Below the pieces are notes generated by a model that saw only the letters and a list, made by a program, of their open reading frames with translations, made no database searches and had not been told where the DNA came from. This document shows positions 8,937-15,814 of a stretch of 42,990 bases of DNA, in pieces (the stretch's first letter is position 1; each line of letters starts with the position of its first letter). Source of the stretch: Hydrogenophaga sp. (GTDB taxonomy: Bacteria; Pseudomonadota; Gammaproteobacteria; Burkholderiales; Burkholderiaceae_C); assembly GCA_021154985.1 (NCBI GenBank), contig JAJNQE010000172.1, forward strand, positions 1-42,990, written 5' to 3'. The position numbers and the translations under genes were made by a program.

Positions 8937-9791
8937 CCTGCCAGAAAAAAAAAGCCATGCAGCCATCAACGCGCTTCCAATCATTGGATCCGGCAGGCAT
9001 TCGAACAGTTGCTGAACGTGCAGCTCCAACAAACGGAGGCGCTGACCAAAGCGCTGAAAGCCGAATTGAGCAACGCTACTCGCCAATTAGAAGCGTTTCT
9101 CAATCTGCAGCAATTGTTACAAGGAGGTGACTCTATTGCGGCCATGCATGGTTGGCCCATCAGCCCAGATATAGGCCTTTTTTTGGCAGAACGGCTGCGC
9201 GAACATCATTACGACCTGATCATCGAATTTGGCAGCGGTACGTCCACCGTGTTGTTTGCCCAGTTAGTTGATTTGCTGTCAAAACGAACCACAGCGTATC
9301 CAGATAAACCGAGCGATGTTGGTGAGCCAGTGCAGTTTGTGACCGAGATCGTCAGCTTTGAGCACGATCACGTCTACCACGCTAAAACACTCCAAATGCT
9401 CAAGTCCCGGGGGATAGACCAGCACGTGCACCTGGTGCACGCCCCGCTGGTGGACTGGTGCGATGGTGACCAGACTTACCTGTACTACGACTGCCAGAAC
9501 AAGCTGACCGAACTTGCTCAGCGACACGCAAACCGCAAGTTGCGCATTCTTCTGCTGGTGGACGGTCCCCCAGGCGCCACCTGCCCGAACGCTCGCTACC
9601 CCGCCGTGCCCTTCGTCTTTGATGCTCTTCGCCAACACCACATCGACCTGGTGCTAGACGACGCCAGCCGATCGGAAGAAAAGCAGGTCATCGAACTCTG
9701 GAGAAACTTCTGGAACCAGCGTTCATTCCTCCCAGCAGAAAGCCAGCTCCCAAGTGAGAAAGGCATCTATCTAGCTACACCTCTGCAATAG
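8934..9791 (+). CDS. Class I SAM-dependent methyltransferase-like protein
   Basis: The 285-residue product has a basic N-terminus (ARKKKP) and a helical segment rich in Gln and Leu at about 20-62. A Rossmann-like domain follows. Motif I is DLIIEFGSGTSTVLFAQ; an acidic strand end occurs at TEIVSFEHD; a second strand reads LRILLLVDGPPG; and a late strand IDLVLDDASRSEEK ends in the acidic pair used by many small SAM enzymes. The family is therefore probably methyltransferase, but the acceptor is unknown. The TTG start is supported by a well-spaced GGAGG. It lies between the coiled-coil protein and a glycosyltransferase, so methylation of a surface sugar or lipid is a reasonable inference. Its base composition by eye is intermediate between the G+C-rich genes upstream and the A+T-rich gene downstream. 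Confidence 0.65.
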   Translation: MPARKKKPCSHQRASNHWIRQAFEQLLNVQLQQTEALTKALKAELSNATRQLEAFLNLQQLLQGGDSIAAMHGWPISPDIGLFLAERLREHHYDLIIEFGSGTSTVLFAQLVDLLSKRTTAYPDKPSDVGEPVQFVTEIVSFEHDHVYHAKTLQMLKSRGIDQHVHLVHAPLVDWCDGDQTYLYYDCQNKLTELAQRHANRKLRILLLVDGPPGATCPNARYPAVPFVFDALRQHHIDLVLDDASRSEEKQVIELWRNFWNQRSFLPAESQLPSEKGIYLATPLQ

Positions 9792-9805
9792 ACGGTTTGC
9801 CAAAC

Positions 9806-11998
9806 ATGAATATCCTTTACGAAGCCATCAAAACCTACAAAGAAAAGAACTATCTCAAAGCGCTTGAGCTTTTTGAAGAGGCTGCAGCGGTCTACGGGCA
9901 AAAAGTAGTAGAGGTAAATATTCGATTGTGCAAGAAGGCACTCTTACAGGATACGTCTAATATACCCAACGGTTTGGCCGGATTTCGACCTAGAATAAAC
10001 TCGTATTTTGATAAAATTTATCTCGTGAACTTGCGGCACGAAGTGAAGAGGCGATTAACAGTAGCGCTGCATCTGCGAAATAATCAAATTCAGTTTGATC
10101 TCCATGAGGCTACCAACGGTTACGAAGGTGAGGCATTCAAGGTGTATCAAAATTACAGCAAGCGAGCACTAGGAGACCTCAAGCGCTATCCCGAATTTAA
10201 GGAGGTTGAGATAAAACGCGGGAAGCCCTTTATCGAATCTGCAGGCGCGATTGGATATATCTACACATATCTATCCATCCTGCGAGACGCCAAGGATAAG
10301 AAATATAAAAGAATTCTCATCTTGGAAGATGATGTCATTCTAGACAAAGAATTTCATTCGAAGTTTACGCGATTCATACAGTCGATACCGAGCGAATGGA
10401 AAATTCTACAACTTGGAGCCTCTCAATACAATTGGACAAGTGTTCAGGATGAAGCGGCTCTGCGCGATGGGTTTTACCAGCCAAGACGTCTTGATACCTG
10501 TGGATCTTTCGCAATTGCAATCGACCATACAGTATTTGAAGAACTGATTGAAGCAGAGGAAGCCATCGAGTCACCGTTTGATCATTTGGCGTTGGGCGAG
10601 CTGTATGAGCGCAACTACGGCGAATGCTTCGTTTGCTACCCGAATATCATCATGCCGGACGTTGGCTCGAGTTCGATCAGAGGCGGAAGGAATCAGCATG
10701 CTCACGCTGCAAAAATGCGCTGGCCGATTGAGAACTTTCAATACCCACTCCCAACGCCCAGCATTGCCGTTTTCATCGATAATTCACGTAATATAAAATA
10801 CTTGGAGAGATTTGACGCGGTTGAGGAATTGCCTTTTCAACACAGAATTTATTTAAATACTGTCGATGGTCCAAGACCGGTGCACAACGAGCAAATCTTT
10901 AACAAAAAAAATTATAACCCTACCAGACTTTCATCGGAAACTCATATTCCCCAAGCAGACTTTGTAACAAAAATCGCCCCGCAGGCAGTGCTGTCGGAAG
11001 ACGAAATTGTCGCCTATCTCGATGCCCAACTCCTTGATAGAGAGGCAAGAACATCTCTGAAAACACTCAGGAATAGAGTACCTGCAGAGATAAAAGACAG
11101 GGTGAGTGTCATCATTCCAACATATAAACGACCGCAAAACCTTTCGAAAGCACTAGACTCCGTAATTGCACAGCAGTACCCACACAAAGAAATCATCATT
11201 ATTAGCGACAATGGCGAGAACTCCGATTTCGATGATGAAACCAAAAAGATTATTGATTTCGCCAAAGTTCAAGCGCCTGAAATCCAAATAAAGCTGATCA
11301 GTCACAAGTACAACAGAAATGGGGCGGCGGCGAGAAACACAGGTATCCTCCATGCTACCGGTGAGTACATCTGCTTTCTAGATGATGATGATATCTATCT
11401 TGGTAACAGAATTGGGGCAACTGTGGAGCGATTAAAGTCGTTACCAACATCGACGGGCGCAGTCTATTGCGGCTTTTTAGGCTGGAACTCTCCAAGTATT
11501 GATGAGGGTAGATTTAAAGCGGGAGATCTTACGAAAGATCTATTACTTCTGAATTACAAGAGTCACTATTTACACACGAACACAGCAACGTACAGACGAA
11601 GTGCAATAGTTGAACTCAATGGATTTGATGAAACCTACCGGAGGCACCAAGACATTGAATTAAATCTACGTTTCTTTGATAAATTTAGCGTCGATTATGT
11701 GAAGGAAGTAGGAGTACGTCTAAATCCAGAGCCTTCAGAAGTCAGCAATAAGATCTTTAACTCGGCCATGCTTGAGTTGAAGCAGAAATTTCTTGGACGG
11801 TTTGCTGGCCTTATTGGAGGGTTTGACAGGGAAACACAGGCAACAATCTACAGAAGACATTGGGAAGAGGTGGTGCGGTATTCAAAAGATCCTGGAGAAA
11901 CAGATAGCTATTTGGCTTCCCTATTGAGCAATGGACCAGTGCAGGTAATGCTCCTCACAAAAGATAGGACTGAGGGCGGATTCGGTGTACGGCGGTGA
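9806..11998 (+). CDS. Two-domain glycosyltransferase (GT25-like plus GT2), A+T-rich, probably acquired
   Basis: The 730-residue product starts with a short TPR-like helix pair (YEAIKTYKEKNYLKALELFEEA). The first catalytic domain (about residues 60-300) is GT25-like: FDKIYLVNLRHEVKRR, GAIGYIYTYLSILRDA and the acidic RILILEDDVILDKEF. The second (about 430-650) is GT2: VSVIIPTYKRPQNLSKALDSV, then GAAARNTGILHATGEY and the DDDD acidic cluster in ICFLDDDDIYLG. ATG 9806 is preferred over an in-frame TTG at 9797. Composition is strikingly different from the neighbours: bases 11221-11280 contain 24 G+C of 60, whereas 5161-5220 in the channel gene contain 37 of 60. AGA, ATA and AAT codons are common. 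The coding frame ends abruptly at the junction with an unrelated G+C-rich remnant, so the native C-terminus may be lost. Confidence 0.88.
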   Translation: MNILYEAIKTYKEKNYLKALELFEEAAAVYGQKVVEVNIRLCKKALLQDTSNIPNGLAGFRPRINSYFDKIYLVNLRHEVKRRLTVALHLRNNQIQFDLHEATNGYEGEAFKVYQNYSKRALGDLKRYPEFKEVEIKRGKPFIESAGAIGYIYTYLSILRDAKDKKYKRILILEDDVILDKEFHSKFTRFIQSIPSEWKILQLGASQYNWTSVQDEAALRDGFYQPRRLDTCGSFAIAIDHTVFEELIEAEEAIESPFDHLALGELYERNYGECFVCYPNIIMPDVGSSSIRGGRNQHAHAAKMRWPIENFQYPLPTPSIAVFIDNSRNIKYLERFDAVEELPFQHRIYLNTVDGPRPVHNEQIFNKKNYNPTRLSSETHIPQADFVTKIAPQAVLSEDEIVAYLDAQLLDREARTSLKTLRNRVPAEIKDRVSVIIPTYKRPQNLSKALDSVIAQQYPHKEIIIISDNGENSDFDDETKKIIDFAKVQAPEIQIKLISHKYNRNGAAARNTGILHATGEYICFLDDDDIYLGNRIGATVERLKSLPTSTGAVYCGFLGWNSPSIDEGRFKAGDLTKDLLLLNYKSHYLHTNTATYRRSAIVELNGFDETYRRHQDIELNLRFFDKFSVDYVKEVGVRLNPEPSEVSNKIFNSAMLELKQKFLGRFAGLIGGFDRETQATIYRRHWEEVVRYSKDPGETDSYLASLLSNGPVQVMLLTKDRTEGGFGVRR

Positions 11999-12227
11999 CC
12001 TGTTTTTTTCAGGCTACCGGCGGCACTATGCCGATGCCGAGCTCACCCTGGTGGCGCGCGAGTAGGGTGTGTATGCCTACGAGCCGACCAGCGTGCTGGT
12101 GGAGGTGGACTGGGACAAGGACAGCCGCGCGGTGGACGCGCAAGACCGGCGGCTTTTTCACGAGCGCAAGGCCACCGGTTTTGGTGGCCGGGTGCATCAG
12201 CCCGGTCTGCTCTCGCTCATGGGCTGA
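11979..12227 (+). pseudogene. C-terminal remnant of a glycosyltransferase with an internal TAG
   Basis: A different frame from the gene just upstream reads SVYGGDLFFSGYRRHYADAE, LTLVARE, then TAG at 12063-12065. It continues with GVYAYEPTSVLVEVDWDKD, RRLFHERKATGFGGRV and HQPGLLSLMG before TGA at 12225-12227. The pattern LFFxGYxxHYADxEL and the RRLFxxRKxxGFGGRV tail resemble the end of G+C-rich GT2-type glycosyltransferases. No G+C-rich 5' part exists: upstream is the A+T-rich gene. I infer that this is what remains of an older gene whose front was replaced. The match is by eye, so the family is less certain than the broken state. Confidence 0.6.
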
Positions 12228-13704
12228 TGGCGGCTCGCGGGCGGCGCGCTGGCACGGGCGCCGCAAGCGCGGCGGTGTGGCGTTCGCAGAAGAGGGTGCC
12301 TGCACCATGCCCAACGACTCGGGTGCCCATGGCTTGCGCTTCCCGGGCGGTGAGGCCGCTGCTGTAGGGAAACGTGTCGATCATGGTCTGGTGCTGGTTC
12401 ACGGCTTCCAGCGCTTCGCGGTGGCTGGCGGGGCATATGTATTGCACGCTGCTGGCGGGCAACACCCGTTCAATGCGTTCCCGCACCTGGGGGTACTGGT
12501 ATTGCTTGTGCACAAACACTTTCTGACCGGGCAGGGTGGCCAGGTGGTGCAGAAACTGGCGCGAGAGCTTGGCTGGGTTGGCAAACACCACAGGTTCCTT
12601 GCTCTTGCGCGGTGCGGGCGCGGGCAGGTAGCTGGGTGGGGTGTATTCGGCATAGCTGCCGGGCACCAGCAGCAGGGGCTCGGTGTAGAGGTGTTGCAGG
12701 CGGCGCGGTGATTGCGCGGTATCGCCGATCCAGCCGTCGAAGCTGTCGAGCCCTGTGGTCACGCTTTGGCCACCCACCCACTTGTATTGGAGCCGCGCGG
12801 GCTTGACGCTCAGGGCCGTCAGGCCAATGGGGTCCATCCAGCCGCCGAGGTCGTAGAACACATCCAGGTCGGCGTGGTGGATGGCCTGGGCCAGGGCCAT
12901 GGCGTCCAGGTCGGCAACGTCGTGCCACTCTGTGCTGAGCGCGCGGAGATCGGCGGTGGCCCAGTCGTGTCGCTCGCCCCGCTGGAACACAACAATGTCG
13001 CTGCCGCGAGCCACCTTGCGCCAGCCGGCCACGGTGAGAAAGTACACGGGACCCACGCACAGCAGGGGCGACATGATGCCCACGCGTGGGCGGTGCTGCT
13101 TGAAATGGCTGGCGGTCCTGGTTGCGCGTGGCTGGTGTGGCCAGTCGGGCAGTCGCAGGTGCTGCCGAGAGAACTCCACGATGCGTTGGTTGAGTTCAAG
13201 GGCCGACTCATCGCGGTCGTAGAGGCTGGCCATGAGGGTGGTGAGTTCGGCCTCGTGCCTGTGTTGCGGGTGCGTCCATAGGGGGTCCACCAGGCGCTTG
13301 GCAAGCTCCGGGTCGCCAAAGGTGTTCATGGCCAGGTGCGCGCGGTTGAGCAGGGCTTCGGGGTGGTCGGGGCGCCAGCGCAACACGGTCTGGTAAGCCT
13401 GGTCGGCTTCGGGGAGTTGCTGCAAGGCCTGCAGGGCCTGGCCGAGCACCATGGCGCTTTGCCAGAAGTCGGCGCGGCTGCCCAGCACGCGCCGGCAAAG
13501 GGCGGCTGCGTCTGCGTGCTGTCCGGTGGCGTACAGGCACAGCGCCAGGTTGTGCAGGGTGTCCAGCGACTGGGGGTTGTCGTTCAGGCACCGCCGGTAC
13601 AAGGCCATGGCCGCTGGCCACTCGCCCGCCGCCCGGTACTGGTGGGCACGGCGCAACAGCGCTGCGAGCGGGCCTGGCGTGGGGATGGTGAGCGTGGTGG
13701 GCAT
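12217..13704 (-). CDS. TPR protein with a GT41 (O-GlcNAc transferase/SPINDLY-like) domain, possibly shortened at the C-terminus
   Basis: The 495-residue product has TPR helices at about 1-150 (RRAHQYRAAGEWPAAMALYR, LHNLALCLYATGQHADAAAL, AYQTVLRWRPDHPEALLNRA). A GT41-like region follows: RVGIMSPLLCVGPVYFLTVA, AHLDVFYDLGG-type strand (written ADLDVFYDLGGWMDPIG), PVVFANPAKLSRQFLHHLATL and the late DTFPYSSGLTAREAQAMGT signature, where bacterial and plant OGTs have DTFPYnGgTTT-EAL-MG. Enzymes of this family move a sugar from a nucleotide donor to Ser/Thr of proteins. After CERHTAAL only about 15 residues remain, whereas relatives usually continue for some 80-100 residues, so the end may be truncated. 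Its 3' end overlaps the glycosyltransferase remnant on the other strand. It is the last of three minus-strand genes. I infer protein O-glycosylation. Confidence 0.75.
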   Translation of the reverse strand: MPTTLTIPTPGPLAALLRRAHQYRAAGEWPAAMALYRRCLNDNPQSLDTLHNLALCLYATGQHADAAALCRRVLGSRADFWQSAMVLGQALQALQQLPEADQAYQTVLRWRPDHPEALLNRAHLAMNTFGDPELAKRLVDPLWTHPQHRHEAELTTLMASLYDRDESALELNQRIVEFSRQHLRLPDWPHQPRATRTASHFKQHRPRVGIMSPLLCVGPVYFLTVAGWRKVARGSDIVVFQRGERHDWATADLRALSTEWHDVADLDAMALAQAIHHADLDVFYDLGGWMDPIGLTALSVKPARLQYKWVGGQSVTTGLDSFDGWIGDTAQSPRRLQHLYTEPLLLVPGSYAEYTPPSYLPAPAPRKSKEPVVFANPAKLSRQFLHHLATLPGQKVFVHKQYQYPQVRERIERVLPASSVQYICPASHREALEAVNQHQTMIDTFPYSSGLTAREAQAMGTRVVGHGAGTLFCERHTAALAAPVPARRPRAAISP

Positions 13705-13730
13705 GGGGGAGGCTCGGCGGGCCGGGGGCT

Positions 13731-14279
13731 TCAGTGCAAGGTGACGCCGGCGGAGGGTGTCGACGCGCTGGCGGCATCCTGGGTGGCGGTGGGCTCGTGA
13801 CCAGTTGCGCCTGCCCGGGGCGGGCTCAGCGGGTCAAGCCGCCAGTCGGCATGGGCCTGCATGCGCTCGAGCAGCAGCAAGATCTGCCGCACGATGGCTT
13901 CGCTGATCTTCATCTCGAGCTGTTTGGCACCCTGCAGCTGAAAGGTCAGTGCAAATTGCTCGGGCAGGCGCTCAATGCCGTAGCCGCTGACCAGCAGCGG
14001 CGTGGAGCCCAGCGGCAGCAGCCGGGCCGGTTTGAATTCAGTGAAGCGTGCGCTTTGCTCGGTAGCGCTCTGGCGAAATTCCGAGAGCGTGCGAGCCAAC
14101 TCGGGCGAGTGGGCGTTGCCCGTGGCTTCGGTCAGCGCCTGGTGCAGCTGGCTGATGAGTTGACCGGCCAGCAGGCGGGTGAGCCAGAGCCGGAACTCCC
14201 GGTCTTGCCGGGTGTTCATGCGCAGCAGCAGTCGGTCTTCTGCTTTGGAGTAACTGACGCTGACCTGGGCGATCGACAT
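13731..14279 (-). CDS. Uncharacterised protein, 182 residues
   Basis: I do not recognise this family. The product has no signal peptide. It begins with a beta-rich stretch (IAQVSVSYSKAEDRLLLRMN), followed by a tryptophan/arginine segment REFRLWLTRLLAGQLISQLH and a Gln/Glu-rich helix. A region KQLEMKISEAIVRQILLLLERM comes next, and a low-complexity Pro/Ala/Thr tail of about 40 residues ends the protein. It sits 20 bases after the 402-residue gene and 26 bases before the GT41-like gene on the same strand, so it is probably co-transcribed. A role with the TPR/GT41 protein is suggested by position only. Cytoplasmic location is likely. Confidence 0.6.
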   Translation of the reverse strand: MSIAQVSVSYSKAEDRLLLRMNTRQDREFRLWLTRLLAGQLISQLHQALTEATGNAHSPELARTLSEFRQSATEQSARFTEFKPARLLPLGSTPLLVSGYGIERLPEQFALTFQLQGAKQLEMKISEAIVRQILLLLERMQAHADWRLDPLSPPRAGATGHEPTATQDAASASTPSAGVTLH

Positions 14280-14299
14280 GGCTGCGGCCTGCGCGCGGG

Positions 14300-15508
14300 T
14301 CAGCCAAACCGGATGTCAACCGGCGTGATCTCGCGCAGGTGCTTCTGGCACCACGCCTTGCCCCGGCTTTGATGGAGGTACAGATTGCGGTAGTTGACCC
14401 AGCAGGCAATCAGCCAGGTGGACTGGGTGTTGTGCGCCACGTTCTTCATCTCGCGCAGCAACTGCTCATGCACATTGAGCGCGCGCTCTTTCACTGGCAG
14501 CGCCAACTTGTGAAGGGTGAAGCCTTTGCCCTCGGTCTTCAGAAACACAGGCAGTAGCCGGCGAATGATGGCGCCGAGCATGTTGCTGCTGCCGAGCAGG
14601 GCGCTGTCGTCCTGAAAGCGCACCATGAGCTGCGCCCGTTGGGCGGCGTCCAGCTTCTTTGACTGGCTCACGAAGGTCTGGATGAACTTCACGTAGCCGC
14701 TCCAGAAAGCATGGTTGGCCACCATCACGGTGGCGCTTCCATGCTGCAGCTGCGAATGAACGCTGGTCAGATCGTCTGCCGGCAAGCCACAAGCCTTGAA
14801 CAAGGCCTTGGCCAAAGCCAGCATGCCCGGGTGCTCGGTTTCGCCTTGCAGCCAGGCGTTGTGGTAGAGCCCCTCGTCGCCCACGGCCGGGTTGGCCACA
14901 TACACGTCGGCATTCGGGTGTTGCTCGATCGCCTCGCGCAAGTCTTGCCCGGTGAGACCGGTCTGCTGGGCCAGGCGCCACGACACGACCCCCCAATACT
15001 GAACCTGTTGGGTGGATGCGTGGGTCAACAAGCCCTGAGGCAAGGTCAGCTCGGGCAATTCAGTGGGTTGCCGGCTTTGGTCGAGCGCTGCGAAGTTGGG
15101 GTCAAGCAGGTCGCGCTGCCAAGCCTCCTGGTAAGCCTGAAACACCCGCAAGCCTTGAGGTGAGGACATCTGTCCGGCGAGCTCTGCAGCCACGGGCTCA
15201 GCCGAGTTTGTCCCGCCCTGCGATGGTGGTTCCGGCACTTCGGCGGCACGCACCAAGGAGGTCATGTCGGCAAGCTCAGGCGGTCGCACCGACACGGCCT
15301 GGCGCTTGCTCCGGCGCACCGGCTTGGGCGTGCTGTCGGCTTTTTGCATTGGCGACGGTGGAGCGCTCTGCGCAAAGACGTCAGGGTCTGTTGCCTCAAA
15401 TCCCTCGCTGGGCTGCTGATGTTTGCCAGAAGTCCCGGTTTTGCGGCGCGGATTCTTCACCTGAGGTTGATCAACCTTGGAGGCAGCAGCGGATTTTTTG
15501 GAAGCCAT
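14300..15508 (-). CDS. Uncharacterised protein, 402 residues, basic disordered N-terminus
   Basis: The first 110 residues are low-complexity and Lys/Ser/Pro/Ala-rich (MASKKSAAASKVDQPQVKNP; VRRSKRQAVSV). They are followed by a globular domain that I do not recognise. Visible segments are LRVFQAYQEAWQRDLLDPNF, VQYWGVVSWRLAQQTGLTGQ, a HPGMLALAKALFKACGLP block, GSATVMVANHAFWSGYVKFI and a C-terminal NTQSTWLIACWVNYRNLYLH. The order of aromatic and Gly-Ser motifs is too orderly for a spurious frame. It is the first gene of a three-gene minus-strand unit that ends with the GT41-like protein. The region upstream (15509-15814) is shared with the divergent sensor kinase and carries two copies of the window-wide A-rich motif. 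A glycan-related role is only an inference from neighbours. Confidence 0.65.
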   Translation of the reverse strand: MASKKSAAASKVDQPQVKNPRRKTGTSGKHQQPSEGFEATDPDVFAQSAPPSPMQKADSTPKPVRRSKRQAVSVRPPELADMTSLVRAAEVPEPPSQGGTNSAEPVAAELAGQMSSPQGLRVFQAYQEAWQRDLLDPNFAALDQSRQPTELPELTLPQGLLTHASTQQVQYWGVVSWRLAQQTGLTGQDLREAIEQHPNADVYVANPAVGDEGLYHNAWLQGETEHPGMLALAKALFKACGLPADDLTSVHSQLQHGSATVMVANHAFWSGYVKFIQTFVSQSKKLDAAQRAQLMVRFQDDSALLGSSNMLGAIIRRLLPVFLKTEGKGFTLHKLALPVKERALNVHEQLLREMKNVAHNTQSTWLIACWVNYRNLYLHQSRGKAWCQKHLREITPVDIRFG

Positions 15509-15814
15509 CGTTTGTCGGTGAATCGGTTGTGGAGCGGCTTCCGGTTGAGATCGTCAAGATGGCTGACGCAGTCAGGAGATCTCAATCTCCCAGAAGATGG
15601 CGATATTGTGATGTTAAGAGATAAAAATAATGTGTATCGACAAATATGATATTGCTTTAAGTTTTTGGATCGTCTTTGCGGTGCAGGCGTGAGATGCCAC
15701 ACGCTTGGGTGGTTCTCCCCCGAAGAGACGACCGATTAATCAATTTAAAGTGGTAAAAATGTCGACATTCTTGCTTCAAGTGGTCTGCGCTGTTTCAGCT
15801 TGAGGCCGGTCTGT
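15509..15814. promoter_or_regulatory. Divergent intergenic region with two copies of the shared A-rich motif
   Basis: This 306-base gap is A+T-rich between 15600 and 15780. It lies between the minus-strand 402-residue gene and sensor kinase 1. It contains GAGATAAAAATAATG at 15618-15632 and TGGTAAAAATGTCGAC at 15751-15766. The second is nearly identical to the site before the IHF-like gene (TGATAAAAATGTCATA). I see no gene or terminator here; divergent promoters are inferred from the gene layout. Confidence 0.5.

Noticed and set aside
9797..9805. TTG start for the GT25/GT2 gene
   Set aside because: ATG at 9806 is only three codons downstream, and neither has a clear ribosome-binding site, so ATG is preferred.
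12230..12711. Plus-strand open frame opposite the GT41-like gene
   Set aside because: It is a continuation of G+C-rich shadow sequence. The minus strand shows TPR and GT41 motifs in order.
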